Shown in pieces: positions 9,528 through 18,270 of a DNA stretch of 64,000 nucleotides (its first letter is position 1; every line of letters starts with the position of its first letter). The position numbers and the translations under genes are program-made. Source of the DNA: Bacteroidota bacterium. Lineage in GTDB: Bacteria; Bacteroidota; Bacteroidia; B-17B0; Aurantibacillaceae. The notes beneath the pieces were generated by a model that did not search any database, was not told where the DNA came from, and was given only the letters and a program-made list of their open reading frames with translations. The DNA is taken from positions 62,001 through 126,000 of the forward strand of contig JAHBTI010000006.1 in the NCBI GenBank assembly GCA_019638705.1, in the 5' to 3' direction.

Positions 9528-11159
9528 TTAGTCTGCTTGCAAAAAAGGATATTTATAATCCACAGGCGGAACAAAAACTTCTTTAATTGTGCGCGGAGAA
9601 ACCCAACGCAGCAAATTTATTTTTGAACCTGCTTTGTCGTTTGTTCCGCTGCCGCGCGCACCGCCAAAGGGTTGCTGCCCCACAACCGCACCTGTACATT
9701 TGTCGTTAATGTAAAAATTGCCTGCGGCTTGATTTAATTTTTTTGTTGCCAAATCAATGGCATAGCGGTCTTGTGCAATGATTGCACCTGTGAGCGCGTA
9801 TATAGATGTTGTATCCACAATTTGCAATGTTTCTTCAAATTTATTTTCATCGTAAACGTAAATGCTCAACACAGGACCAAACAATTCTTCGCACATGGTT
9901 ACATAATTCGGATTTTTTACCAGCAACACAGTAGGTTCAATAAAATAACCTTTGCTCTTGTCGTAATTTCCGCCTGCTATAATTTCCACGTTGCTGTCTT
10001 TTTTAGCATTATCAATGTATTTGGCGAGTTTGTCAAAACTTTTTTCGTCAATTACGGCATTGATGAAATTGGTAAAATCCTCCGTTCCGCCCATTTTCAT
10101 TGATTTTAAATCGGCTTGTAAATTGGCTTTTACCTCGTTCCACAAATTGCTTGGAATGTAAGCGCGACTTGCCGCCGAACATTTTTGTCCCTGATACTCA
10201 AACGCACCGCGCGCAAGTGCCGTTGAAAGCACTTTTACATCAGCCGATTTATGCGCCATAATAAAATCTTTACCGCCTGTTTCGCCTACGATACGCGGAT
10301 ACGATTTATATTTATGAATGTTGTTCCCGATTGTTTGCCAAATATTTTGAAACACTTCGGTACTGCCTGTAAAGTGAATGCCCGCGAAATCTTTGTGATT
10401 AAAAATTACTTCTGCCGCATCAGGTCCGCTTGGGTAAATTAAATTAATCACACCGTCAGGAACGCCCGCCAAATTGAAAACTTCCATTAATACATTTGCC
10501 GCGTAAACCTGTGTGTTGCTTGGTTTCCACACCACCACATTGCCCATCATGGCGCAGCTTGAAGGTAAATTTCCTGCAATGGCGGTAAAATTAAACGGCG
10601 TTAAGGCGTAAATAAATCCTTCCAAAGGTCGCCATTCCACTCTGTTCCAAACACCGGGCGAAGAAATAGGTTGCTCCGAATAAATTTCCGTCATGTAATG
10701 CACATTAAAGCGCAAAAAATCTGCAAACTCGCAGGCACTGTCAATTTCTGCCTGATACACGCTTTTGCTTTGCCCCAACATGGTGGCAGCATTTATTTTG
10801 GCACGGTAAGTAGTAGAAATTAATTCGGCGGCACGCAAAAATATAGCGGCACGCGCTTCCCAACTTAAAGCAGCCCATTTTTCTTTTGCTGCCAAAGCCG
10901 CGTCAATGGCTTGATTAACGTGTTCTTTGCTGCTTTTATGAAAATGTCCGAGCGTGTGTTTGTGGTCGTGCGGCGGAGCTAAACGCGATGTTTCATTGCT
11001 GCGAATTTCTTTTCCGCCGATATACATGGGAATATCCAATTCTTTACTGCGCAATTCTTTCAGCATGGCTTGAAGCTCTTTGCGTTCGGGGCTTCCGGGT
11101 GTATAATTTTTTACGGGTTCGTTTACCGGAACGGGTACTTTATAAATTCCTTTTGGCAT
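9528..11159 (-). CDS. pruA: L-glutamate gamma-semialdehyde (1-pyrroline-5-carboxylate) dehydrogenase
   Basis: NAD-dependent aldehyde dehydrogenase completing proline catabolism: glutamate semialdehyde to glutamate. Motifs: TPFNFTAIAGNLP, general-base Glu293 in GETGGKD, nucleophile Cys327 in YQGQKCSAAS, and LFGPVLSIYVY. Length 543 fits the monofunctional mitochondrial-like type, not the PutA fusion. It has its own promoter region, with a -7 element at 11197-11204. No proline dehydrogenase gene is adjacent. Confidence 0.96.
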   Translation of the reverse strand: MPKGIYKVPVPVNEPVKNYTPGSPERKELQAMLKELRSKELDIPMYIGGKEIRSNETSRLAPPHDHKHTLGHFHKSSKEHVNQAIDAALAAKEKWAALSWEARAAIFLRAAELISTTYRAKINAATMLGQSKSVYQAEIDSACEFADFLRFNVHYMTEIYSEQPISSPGVWNRVEWRPLEGFIYALTPFNFTAIAGNLPSSCAMMGNVVVWKPSNTQVYAANVLMEVFNLAGVPDGVINLIYPSGPDAAEVIFNHKDFAGIHFTGSTEVFQNIWQTIGNNIHKYKSYPRIVGETGGKDFIMAHKSADVKVLSTALARGAFEYQGQKCSAASRAYIPSNLWNEVKANLQADLKSMKMGGTEDFTNFINAVIDEKSFDKLAKYIDNAKKDSNVEIIAGGNYDKSKGYFIEPTVLLVKNPNYVTMCEELFGPVLSIYVYDENKFEETLQIVDTTSIYALTGAIIAQDRYAIDLATKKLNQAAGNFYINDKCTGAVVGQQPFGGARGSGTNDKAGSKINLLRWVSPRTIKEVFVPPVDYKYPFLQAD

Positions 11160-11196
11160 AATGATTTGATTTTTGTTGTTTAAAAATTTTGAGGCT

Positions 11197-11204
11197 CAAA
11201 GATA
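11197..11204 (-). promoter_or_regulatory. -7 promoter element of pruA
   Basis: Minus-strand TATCTTTG, identical to the metG element, about 37 bases upstream of the pruA ATG and just after the parB terminator. TTTG occurs 12 bases further upstream, closer than the usual ~20, so the -33 is uncertain. Confidence 0.5.
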
Positions 11205-11216
11205 AGGTTCTTTAAA

Positions 11217-11250
11217 CAAAAAAAGTTGCCCGGTTTGAGCAACTTTTTTC
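11217..11250 (-). terminator. Rho-independent terminator after parB
   Basis: Stem AAAAAAGTTGC / GCAACTTTTTT with a short C/G-containing loop. Read on the minus strand it ends in a T run, 20 bases after the parB stop. It separates the parAB operon from pruA. Confidence 0.8.
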
Positions 11251-11269
11251 TGATTCTGTGATTTTAACT

Positions 11270-12160
11270 TCACTCAATCCCAAAGAACGAAACAATGTGT
11301 TTCAATTCATCGTCGTTACTGAAATTCAGGGTAATTGCGCCACCGCCTTTGCTGTTGCGTTTAAAGTTGTACGATTTATTGAAAATACCTTCCAAGCCTT
11401 TTGCAATCACTTGGTCTTCTATGGCTAATGGTCTTTCAACGCGCGAAACTTTTGGCGTTACTTTTAATTTTTCGCCGCGAGCCAAATCCTCAATTTGACG
11501 TACGGACAATTCTTGTTCCAAAGCCAAAGCAAAAATGGCTAACTGACGGTCTTCGTTATCAATGTTGATGAGGGCTTTGGCGTGTCCCATGGTAATGTCG
11601 CGTTCGCGCAAAGCTTTTTGAATGGGCGCGGGTAATTTTAATAAACGCAAAAAATTAGTTACGGTGCTGCGTTGTTTGCCAACTTTTTCGCTCAACTCTT
11701 CTTGGGTTAAATTACATTCGTCAATCAAACGTTTGTACGACAAAGAAACTTCAATCGGGTCAAGGTCTTCGCGCTGAATATTTTCAACCAAAGCCATTTC
11801 CAACATTTCCTGGTCATCGGCAATGCGAATGTACGCGGGAACTTCTTTCAATCCTGCCATTTGCGAAGCACGGAAACGGCGTTCGCCCGAAATTAATTGG
11901 TAACGGTCGTAACCCAATTTTCTCACCGTAAGCGGCTGAATAATGCCGTGTTGCTTAATGCTGTTGCTCAATTCCTGCAAAGCAGTTTCTTCAAAATTGG
12001 TGCGCGGTTGAAACGGATTGGTTTCAATGTTGCTTATTTTAATCACCGAAACGGAATTGACAACGGGCGCGCCCTCGCCAAGTGTTTTGGTGGTAATGTC
12101 TGTTCTTGCGTTTTCTAACAACGCGCTTAACCCTCGTCCTAATGCCGGTTTTTTGCTCAT
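11270..12160 (-). CDS. parB: Chromosome-partitioning protein ParB (Spo0J family)
   Basis: DNA-binding CTPase that loads at parS sites and works with ParA in origin segregation. It shows the N-terminal KPALGRGLSALL, the ParB/Srx CTP-binding domain with NPFQPR and the GERRFRAS box, then the KorB-like helix-turn-helix (LTQEELSEKVGKQRSTVTNFLRL) and a C-terminal dimerisation segment. Length 296 is normal for chromosomal ParB. It lies 86 bp downstream of parA; that gap holds a 13-bp perfect inverted repeat. No parS-like 16-mer was recognised by eye. Confidence 0.97.
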   Translation of the reverse strand: MSKKPALGRGLSALLENARTDITTKTLGEGAPVVNSVSVIKISNIETNPFQPRTNFEETALQELSNSIKQHGIIQPLTVRKLGYDRYQLISGERRFRASQMAGLKEVPAYIRIADDQEMLEMALVENIQREDLDPIEVSLSYKRLIDECNLTQEELSEKVGKQRSTVTNFLRLLKLPAPIQKALRERDITMGHAKALINIDNEDRQLAIFALALEQELSVRQIEDLARGEKLKVTPKVSRVERPLAIEDQVIAKGLEGIFNKSYNFKRNSKGGGAITLNFSNDDELKHIVSFFGIE

Positions 12161-12164
12161 GCCT

Positions 12165-12246
12165 TTTAGTTTTTAATTTTGAGTGATTAGTTTTAATACG
12201 ATGCTGCAAATTATTCAACACTAAAAACTAATCACTAAAAACTTAA
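12165..12246. repeat. Intergenic palindromic repeat, family C, between parA and parB
   Basis: Low-complexity palindrome made of AAAACTAA and TTAGTTTT words. Its perfect core is AGTGATTAGTTTT (12182-12194) with AAAACTAATCACT (12224-12236). Related sequence occurs at 3517-3560, 13084-13160 and 41373-41449. Confidence 0.78.
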
Positions 12247-13083
12247 TTATATATCTTCACTCAATTCTTCTTCGTTTTCCTGAATACTAATTGTGCGGTT
12301 TTTGTCGCTGATTTTTGTCAAGCCGTTGCGTTGCAAAATTTCGCGTGCCAAATTCAAATGACTTGTTGAGGCTTTTCCCGCCACATCGTGCATAATCACG
12401 GTTTTGCCAAAGCTCGGTGCTTCCGCCAATTTGGTGTTGCGGTGAATTAATGTATCAAACACCATGTCTTGAAAATGTGTTTTCACTTCTTCCACCACTT
12501 GGTTTGCCAAGCGCAAACGTCCGTCGTACATGGTGAGCAACACGCCTTCAATATCCAAACTTGTGTTCAAATGCGCTTGAACGATTTTGATTGTTTGCAA
12601 AAGTTTGCCCATTCCTTCCAAAGCAAAATATTCGCATTGCACAGGAATAATCACGCTGTCAGCGGCAGACAAACAGTTGATAACCGTTAAGCCTAAAGAC
12701 GGGCTGCAATCTACAATGATGAAATCGTATTTGTCTTTGATTTTGTCCATCGCCTTTTTCATCATGTACTCGCGGTTGGTAAGGTTTACCAGTTCAATTT
12801 CAATACCAACCAAATCGGCGTTTGTAGGCAACAAAAATAAATTCGGTGTTTCTGTTTTCACAATCACATCTTTCGGGTGAACGCTGTCAATAATACATTC
12901 GTACAATCCTGCTTTCACGCTTGCAGGGTCAATGCCCACACCCGAAGTGGCGTTTGCCTGCGGGTCGGCATCCACCAACAAAGTTTTATATTCCAAAACG
13001 GCGAGGCTTGCAGCCAAGTTGATTGCAGTAGTTGTTTTTCCTACGCCGCCTTTTTGATTTGCCATTGCTATGATTTTTCCCAT
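12247..13083 (-). CDS. parA: Chromosome-partitioning ATPase ParA (Soj family)
   Basis: Deviant Walker-A ATPase: KGGVGKTT at residues 11-18, switch-I/Walker-A' DADPQANAT, Walker B DFIIVDCSPSLG. With ATP it binds DNA non-specifically, and ParB stimulates its ATPase to drive origin segregation. Length 278 with no N-terminal helix-turn-helix indicates the chromosomal type rather than plasmid type Ia. It is first in a two-gene operon with parB. Confidence 0.97.
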   Translation of the reverse strand: MGKIIAMANQKGGVGKTTTAINLAASLAVLEYKTLLVDADPQANATSGVGIDPASVKAGLYECIIDSVHPKDVIVKTETPNLFLLPTNADLVGIEIELVNLTNREYMMKKAMDKIKDKYDFIIVDCSPSLGLTVINCLSAADSVIIPVQCEYFALEGMGKLLQTIKIVQAHLNTSLDIEGVLLTMYDGRLRLANQVVEEVKTHFQDMVFDTLIHRNTKLAEAPSFGKTVIMHDVAGKASTSHLNLAREILQRNGLTKISDKNRTISIQENEEELSEDI

Positions 13084-13160
13084 TGTTCTTTTAGTTTAAA
13101 GTTTTTAGTTCTTAGTTTGAAGTTGCGGTTTGAACTTCAAACCTAAAACTTCAAACTATT
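13084..13160. repeat. Intergenic repeat, family C
   Basis: Gap upstream of parA filled by TTAGTTTAAAG/TTTTTAGTTCTTAGT words on the left and CTAAAACTTCAAACTA on the right. GAAGTTGCGGTTTGAACTTC gives a central hairpin. No promoter consensus could be fixed inside it. Confidence 0.6.
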
Positions 13161-13836
13161 TCGTAATCGTTTCCCCAATTTTCAAAAGCGTTAATTTCTT
13201 CCCTGCCATATTAAATTTATTTATCGCTTCTTCGTGATTAATTTTTATTGGCGGAAAGGTGTCGTAGTGCATTCCGATAATGTCTTTACAATTAATAAAA
13301 TCGCAGGCTATTATTGCGTTTTCAGGTCCCATGGTAAAATTGTCGCCAATGGGCAAAAACGCAAAATTAATTTTACGATAATCGCCAATCAGTTTCATGT
13401 CGTAAGTAAGAGCCGTGTCGCCTGCGTAATAAAAATTTCCTTCCGCACTTTCAATCACAAAACCCAAAGGATTTCCGCCATACGTTCCGTCAGGCATTGA
13501 GCTTGAATGTTCGGCTTTTACGCATTTCACAAAACCGAAATCAAATGCTTTTTTTCCGCCTGTGTTCATGGCATGAAGATTTTCTACACCTTGTTTTTCT
13601 AACCAATTACAAATTTCATAAGCCCCGATAACAGTAGCTTTTGTGCGTTTTGCAATGGTAACGGCATCAGCAACATGGTCGCCATGCCCGTGAGAAACCA
13701 AAATGTAATCGGCAGGAATTTTAGTTATATCAATATGTTTTGCCAAGTCGTTAGGACTGATAAACGGGTCAAACAACAAATGCTTGCCGCCAACTTCAAC
13801 TCCAAAACAAGAATGACCGTAGTACATGATGTTCAT
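13156..13836 (-). CDS. Metallo-beta-lactamase-fold hydrolase (UPF0173 / UlaG-like)
   Basis: A 226-residue metal-dependent hydrolase. It begins with YYGHSCF, carries the Zn-binding HGHGDH motif (49-54), later FYYAGDTALTYD, and ends with GMHYDTFPPIK. UPF0173 proteins are cytoplasmic and mostly uncharacterised; the closest characterised relatives open lactones or hydrolyse phosphoesters. The substrate here is unknown. An in-frame ATG 9 bases upstream (13845) is an alternative start, but MNIMYYGHSCF fits the family start better. Confidence 0.9.
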   Translation of the reverse strand: MNIMYYGHSCFGVEVGGKHLLFDPFISPNDLAKHIDITKIPADYILVSHGHGDHVADAVTIAKRTKATVIGAYEICNWLEKQGVENLHAMNTGGKKAFDFGFVKCVKAEHSSSMPDGTYGGNPLGFVIESAEGNFYYAGDTALTYDMKLIGDYRKINFAFLPIGDNFTMGPENAIIACDFINCKDIIGMHYDTFPPIKINHEEAINKFNMAGKKLTLLKIGETITK

Positions 13837-13955
13837 AAAATGCAAACAATTAGTTAAAATTGCCGATTGTAAAATTAGTTATTTGAGGCTCTTTTCGGTT
13901 GTTAGTTTTAAACAACGGTGAATAAGAAAAGCCAACATTATGTTGATAAATTTTT

Positions 13956-14486
13956 ATGGAAAAAATAGTTGTTTTTAGTTGCACCAATCGCCCCAATAGT
14001 AAGACCTTGCAAGTGAGTAGAATATATGAAAATATATTGAAAGCAAAGGGCGCGGAAGTGCAGTTTTTAGATTTTAGAACCCTGCCACAAACACTTTTTT
14101 TAGAAGAAATTTTTGGAATGAAAACGGAAAGTTATCAGAAGTTAATTAACGGGTTTGTAACAAACAATCACAAATTTATCTTTGTGGTTCCTGAATACAA
14201 CGGCAGTTTCCCGGGCATTTTAAAACTGTTTTTAGACAGCATTCCAACAAAATTTTGGGCAGATAAAAAAGCCTGTTTGGTGGGAGTTTCAGATGGCAGA
14301 GCGGGAAACCTGCGCGGCATGGAACATTTAACAGGAATTTTACAATACTTGAAAATGCACGTTTTTTATAACAAACTTCCTATTTCGCTGATTAATAAAG
14401 TGATGAACGAACACGGGGTTTTTGTGAACGAAGACCAACAAAAAGTTTGCGAAATGCAGGTGGAGGGATTTTTGAATTGGAAGTAA
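13956..14486 (+). CDS. NADPH-dependent FMN reductase-family protein
   Basis: A 176-residue flavodoxin-like protein. The N-terminal strand and phosphate-binding loop (FSCTNRPNSKTLQVS) bind FMN, and VVPEYNGSFPGILKLFLD is the family motif. Members reduce free FMN, quinones or azo dyes with NAD(P)H; which applies here is unknown. It is preceded by a 110-bp gap and followed by a compound palindrome, so it is probably monocistronic or weakly linked to rsmE. Confidence 0.9.
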   Translation: MEKIVVFSCTNRPNSKTLQVSRIYENILKAKGAEVQFLDFRTLPQTLFLEEIFGMKTESYQKLINGFVTNNHKFIFVVPEYNGSFPGILKLFLDSIPTKFWADKKACLVGVSDGRAGNLRGMEHLTGILQYLKMHVFYNKLPISLINKVMNEHGVFVNEDQQKVCEMQVEGFLNWK

Positions 14487-14490
14487 TTTT

Positions 14491-14622
14491 GACACAGAGA
14501 CACATAGAGTGCTGTCATTCTGAGGAACGAAGAATCTGAAACAAATGAAACAGATGCTTCCTTCGTCAGCATGACACAACGCAAAAACTCCGTGCCTCAG
14601 AGCCTTTGTGCCTCTGTGTTTA
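14491..14622. repeat. Nested intergenic repeats (family F inside family A)
   Basis: Outer arms are the family-A words GACACAGAGACACATAGAG (14491-14509) and the complementary GTGCCTCTGTGTT region ending near 14622. Between them lies a different palindrome: a 26-base left arm at 14513-14538 beginning TGTCATTCTGAGG, and its right arm at 14551-14576 ending CAGCATGACA, complementary at 22 of 26 positions. A family-F left half also occurs at about 40678-40705. Confidence 0.8.
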
Positions 14623-14633
14623 AAAAAGAAATT

Positions 14634-15332
14634 ATGAATGTTTTTATAGCAACCATACAAAACAACATCGCCCTTTTAACACCCGAAGAAAGTTGGCATT
14701 GCGCCAAAGTGCTGCGCAAAAAAAGCGGCGACAACATTCATTTAATTGACGGCGTCGGAAATTTTTATGAGGGCGTGTTGCAACTCGTTTCCGAAAAACA
14801 ATGCACGGTAAAAATAACTTCCGAGCCAAGAAAACAAACGCCGAGAAATTACTTTTTGCACCTCGCCATTGCGCCCACAAAGCAAATTGACCGCATTGAA
14901 TGGCTGATTGAAAAATCCGTTGAAATTGGCATTGACGAAATAAGTTTTATTCAATGCAAAAACTCGGAGCGAACAAGTTTGAAAACTGAACGTATTCACA
15001 AAATTGTGGAAAGTGCGGTGAAACAAAGTTTGCAGGCGCGTATTCCAAAAATAAATGATTTGTTGCCGATTAAAGATTTTATGAAAAGCGTAAGCAGCGA
15101 ACAAAAACTCATTGCGCATTGTTTTGAAACGGAAAAGAAAAACATCAGGCAATTTGATTTTAAAAACAAAAGCACCTGTGTTTTAATTGGACCTGAAGGC
15201 GATTTTACTTTGGAAGAAGTGAAATTGGCGGAAGAAAATAATTTTCAGGCGTTAAGTCTTGGCAACAAACGTTTGAGAACTGAAACGGCGGGATTGTATG
15301 TGTGTAATGCGGTGGCTGTTTTGGTCGGTTAA
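14634..15332 (+). CDS. rsmE: 16S rRNA (uracil-1498-N3)-methyltransferase
   Basis: SPOUT-class (knotted) SAM-dependent methyltransferase modifying U1498 of 16S rRNA. It has an N-terminal PUA-like part (HCAKVLRKKSGD), then the catalytic segments AIAPTKQIDRIEWLIEKSVE, IGPEGDFTLEEV and the knot LGNKRLRTETAGLY. Length 232 from the ATG at 14634. The open frame extends upstream to 14571, but that part lies inside the family-A repeat, so the ATG at 14634 is preferred. Confidence 0.94.
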   Translation: MNVFIATIQNNIALLTPEESWHCAKVLRKKSGDNIHLIDGVGNFYEGVLQLVSEKQCTVKITSEPRKQTPRNYFLHLAIAPTKQIDRIEWLIEKSVEIGIDEISFIQCKNSERTSLKTERIHKIVESAVKQSLQARIPKINDLLPIKDFMKSVSSEQKLIAHCFETEKKNIRQFDFKNKSTCVLIGPEGDFTLEEVKLAEENNFQALSLGNKRLRTETAGLYVCNAVAVLVG

Positions 15333-15434
15333 TTTCAGGTGAAAAACCCAAATGTTAAAATGCTTGCAAGTTTGCATTAAAATTTGTTAATTAGCGACAA
15401 TTAACTTTTGTTTAACATTTTTAAATTTCACAAC

Positions 15435-17270
15435 ATGGAAAATTTTACAAAAAAACAAACAGTCATCACATCTTTTGGTACAATGATTAAGCGTTGTATG
15501 TATGTATGTATGTATATATGTATGTCGTTCTCGGCAAAGGCGCAAGTTCCTATATACAGCGAAACGTTTAGCAATGGAAATTTGGGTACAACCACCGCCG
15601 CTAACGGAATTAACGGAAATTGGGTTTGGTCTAATACCTGCGCCCGAAGTTCAATGCCTAATCACTCTGCCGGCGGACACGCTTTTTTCTTGGGCAACGG
15701 ATCTTCTTGTATGTTTGGAGAGATAAATGGCAATACAGTAAGCGGAAATTTAAGCACACCCCCAATTGCAATTCCCGCAAACGGAGCGTACATTACGTTT
15801 AATTACAGTATTCAAAATGAATGTAGCTGGATTTCTTCCACATGCTCTTACGATATATTGAGTTTTCAACTGTCAAATAATGGCGGCACTACCTTTAATA
15901 CAATTACAAACTCCAATACCGGAACTTTAACAGTAAACAACAACGGTTGGGTAGCCGTGAGTTATACATTACCGCTCCAATATACCAACACAAATATTAT
16001 TATCCGTTTTAATTTTAATGACATTGACGGTTTTGACAGTTTTTATGACGGCATATACATAGATGATATTATTGTAACGGGCTTTTGCACTCCGCCTACT
16101 GTTTCTATTACGGCAAGCGCAGATACAATTTGTCAGGGTACGCCCATTACCTTAGCTGCAAGCGGTACAGCATCAAATTACACCTTAACCGTTAGCGGGA
16201 ATTCTACGGGTACAGTGGCAAACACGCCATTAACCATTACCCCTTCGGTAAGCACCACTTATGTTATGCTTGGCGAGGATAACACAGGCTGCATGGGTAT
16301 TTCTTCATCACAGTACATACACGTTGTTCCGGCTCCGGTTGTAAATATTTGGTCTATTTACCCTGCGGCTGTTTGTTCGGGAGGCACGGCAACCATGTCT
16401 ATTGGTGGCGCAACAGATTATTTTTTAGAACCGGGCGGCATCATTCTTTCGGGTATTTCTTCTTACACGTTTATCCCCGATGTAAGCACCACTTATTCTT
16501 TAACCGGAACAAACAGCTACGGCTGTATGTCTTCTAACACATCTGTAAAAGCCATTACCGTAAAACCAACGCCAACCATTTCCGTAAACAGCGGTACTAT
16601 TTGCTCGGGACAAAGTTTCAGTCTTTCCCCTGTGGGCGGCGGCACTTATGTATATTCTCCTTTTGGTGCAGACGAAGTGGTAAGTCCGCCCACAGGTGTG
16701 TATTCATACACGGTAAACTCGTCGCTTGACGGCTGTGTAGGTAATCCTGCGGTAAGCGGACTTACGGTATATGCCATGCCAAACACCTTTGCCAATGCAT
16801 CAAATATTGATGTGTGTAAAACACAAACCGTGTCTTTAAATGCAAGCGGTGCTGACAGTTACTTGTGGAGTACAGGGGCTACTACTTCAATATCATCTGT
16901 GGGTTTTGTAAACACCCCAACGGGTACTGTTGTATATACTGTAACAGGCACTAACAGCGGTGCTTGCTCAAAAACAGCAACGGTGCAAATTACAGTTAAT
17001 GCCTGTGTAGGCATTGAAGAACAGCAAACTAACATCAACCATGTAATTGTTTATCCAAACCCAAGCAACGGAAAATTAACCGCTGAATTAAACAAAAAAG
17101 GTTTGGAAAAAAACATCACTTTAACAGACTTAACAGGTCGCGTAGTGATGACACACAAAACCACCAACGAAAAAATTGATTTTAACATCAGCGAATTAAA
17201 CAGTGGTATTTATTTTTTACAGGTACAGTCGGGTGCTGAAAAACACACCGTTAAAGTGGTGAAGGAGTAA
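15435..17270 (+). CDS. Secreted T9SS cargo protein with type A sorting domain
   Basis: The 611-residue protein has a signal peptide ending near SAKAQ, a jelly-roll/CUB-like first part (residues ~25-205), and three to four Ig/PKD-like repeats each with a TICQGTPITL or TICSGQSFSL-type motif. The C-terminal type A sorting domain has YPNPSNGKLT, LTDLTGRVV and SGIYFLQV. Such proteins cross the outer membrane by the type IX system and are lipid-anchored or released. The signal peptide is encoded by a TGTA tetranucleotide repeat. The start at 15435 (MENFTKK) is preferred over 15408. A strong terminator follows. Confidence 0.9.
   Translation: MENFTKKQTVITSFGTMIKRCMYVCMYICMSFSAKAQVPIYSETFSNGNLGTTTAANGINGNWVWSNTCARSSMPNHSAGGHAFFLGNGSSCMFGEINGNTVSGNLSTPPIAIPANGAYITFNYSIQNECSWISSTCSYDILSFQLSNNGGTTFNTITNSNTGTLTVNNNGWVAVSYTLPLQYTNTNIIIRFNFNDIDGFDSFYDGIYIDDIIVTGFCTPPTVSITASADTICQGTPITLAASGTASNYTLTVSGNSTGTVANTPLTITPSVSTTYVMLGEDNTGCMGISSSQYIHVVPAPVVNIWSIYPAAVCSGGTATMSIGGATDYFLEPGGIILSGISSYTFIPDVSTTYSLTGTNSYGCMSSNTSVKAITVKPTPTISVNSGTICSGQSFSLSPVGGGTYVYSPFGADEVVSPPTGVYSYTVNSSLDGCVGNPAVSGLTVYAMPNTFANASNIDVCKTQTVSLNASGADSYLWSTGATTSISSVGFVNTPTGTVVYTVTGTNSGACSKTATVQITVNACVGIEEQQTNINHVIVYPNPSNGKLTAELNKKGLEKNITLTDLTGRVVMTHKTTNEKIDFNISELNSGIYFLQVQSGAEKHTVKVVKE
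15495..15525 (+). repeat. TGTA tetranucleotide tract within signal-peptide codons
   Basis: Five perfect TGTA units (15495-15514), one TATA unit, then TGTATGT. The tract encodes the hydrophobic core MYVCMYICM of the signal peptide. Because the unit is 4 bp, gain or loss of one unit shifts the frame, while changes of three units keep it. Confidence 0.9.
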
Positions 17271-17301
17271 GCCTACCGAAATTTCCCAAAGAGGAACTTT
17301 G

Positions 17302-17338
17302 AAAAAATCCTCTGAAAATATTTTCAGAGGATTTTTTT
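17302..17338 (+). terminator. Rho-independent terminator after T9SS cargo gene
   Basis: Perfect inverted repeat with arms AATCCTCTGAAAAT and ATTTTCAGAGGATT, followed by a T run. It lies 32 bases after the stop and 21 bases before the next gene, which therefore needs its own promoter. Confidence 0.9.
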
Positions 17339-17359
17339 ATTTACCGATATTTACAAACC

Positions 17360-18268
17360 ATGCAAATCAACCGTTCTCAAATAGAGCCATTCAGAAAATT
17401 AGAACTGCTTGCCAAAAAAGTGGTGGAGGGTTTTATCACAGGTTTGCACAAAAGCCCTTTTCACGGCTTTTCGGTGGAATTTGCCGAACACCGATTGTAC
17501 AACACGGGCGAAAGCACCAAGCATATTGACTGGAAACTATTTGCCCGCTCCGAAAAATTATTTGTAAAACGCTACGAAGAAGAAACCAATTTGCGTTGTC
17601 AAATTGTGATTGATACTTCGGCGAGTATGCTGTTTCCAAAAGACACCGAAAACAACAAACTTACCTTTAGCGTTTACGCTGCCGCCGCTTTGTGCGAATT
17701 ATTAAAACAACAACGCGATGCCTTTGGTTTAACCTTGTTTGAAAAAGACATTACACAACACTTTCCGGCAAAGGGCAGTCCGCTGCATCAAAAAATAATT
17801 CTCAATGCTTTGCAGGAAGTATTGGACAATACACACGAAAACACAGGTACTTCGGCAGCTTCCGCGCTCAATCAAGTGGCGGAAATTATTCATCAACGCT
17901 CATTGGTTGTTATTTTCAGCGATATGTTTGAAAGCAATTCAGAGAACGAAGAATTGTTTTCCGCGCTTCAACATTTAAAATACAGAAAGCACGAAGTTGT
18001 GTTGTTTCATGTGGTTGATAAAAGCAAAGAATTGGATTTTGAATTTGAAAACAAACCATATCATTTTATTGATTTGGAAAGCGGCGAAGAAATAAAACTT
18101 AATCCTGCTCAAATGAAAGAGCAGTATAAAAAATCCATTTCTGCTTTTACCGAAGAACTCGAAACAAAATGCCAGCAATACAAAATTGATTTTGTGGAAG
18201 CTGATATTAACGCAGGTTTCAATACGGTACTTTATACTTATTTGGTGAAACGAAATGCGATGTTGTGA
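17360..18268 (+). CDS. DUF58 protein with von Willebrand A-like fold
   Basis: A 302-residue cytoplasmic protein with the DUF58 hallmark RLYNTGESTKHIDWKLFARS, then a vWA-like segment with MIDAS-type DTSASM and a later VIFSDMFE strand. In Bacteroidota DUF58 genes usually accompany a MoxR AAA+ ATPase and BatA/BatB genes involved in cell envelope integrity and stress; none of those partners is adjacent here. The start ATG at 17360 follows the terminator of the preceding gene. Confidence 0.9.
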   Translation: MQINRSQIEPFRKLELLAKKVVEGFITGLHKSPFHGFSVEFAEHRLYNTGESTKHIDWKLFARSEKLFVKRYEEETNLRCQIVIDTSASMLFPKDTENNKLTFSVYAAAALCELLKQQRDAFGLTLFEKDITQHFPAKGSPLHQKIILNALQEVLDNTHENTGTSAASALNQVAEIIHQRSLVVIFSDMFESNSENEELFSALQHLKYRKHEVVLFHVVDKSKELDFEFENKPYHFIDLESGEEIKLNPAQMKEQYKKSISAFTEELETKCQQYKIDFVEADINAGFNTVLYTYLVKRNAML

Positions 18269-18270
18269 AT

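Noticed and set aside
12165-13160. parS sites near parAB
   Set aside because: No 16-bp TGTTNCACGTGAAACA-like palindrome was found; the palindromes here are AT-rich repeats of family C.
14571-14633. Longer N-terminus of RsmE
   Set aside because: The extension is translated from the family-A repeat and has no homology to the family; ATG at 14634 is normal.
15495-15525. CRISPR-like or minisatellite array
   Set aside because: It is a 4-bp simple repeat inside a coding signal peptide; there are no spacers or cas genes.
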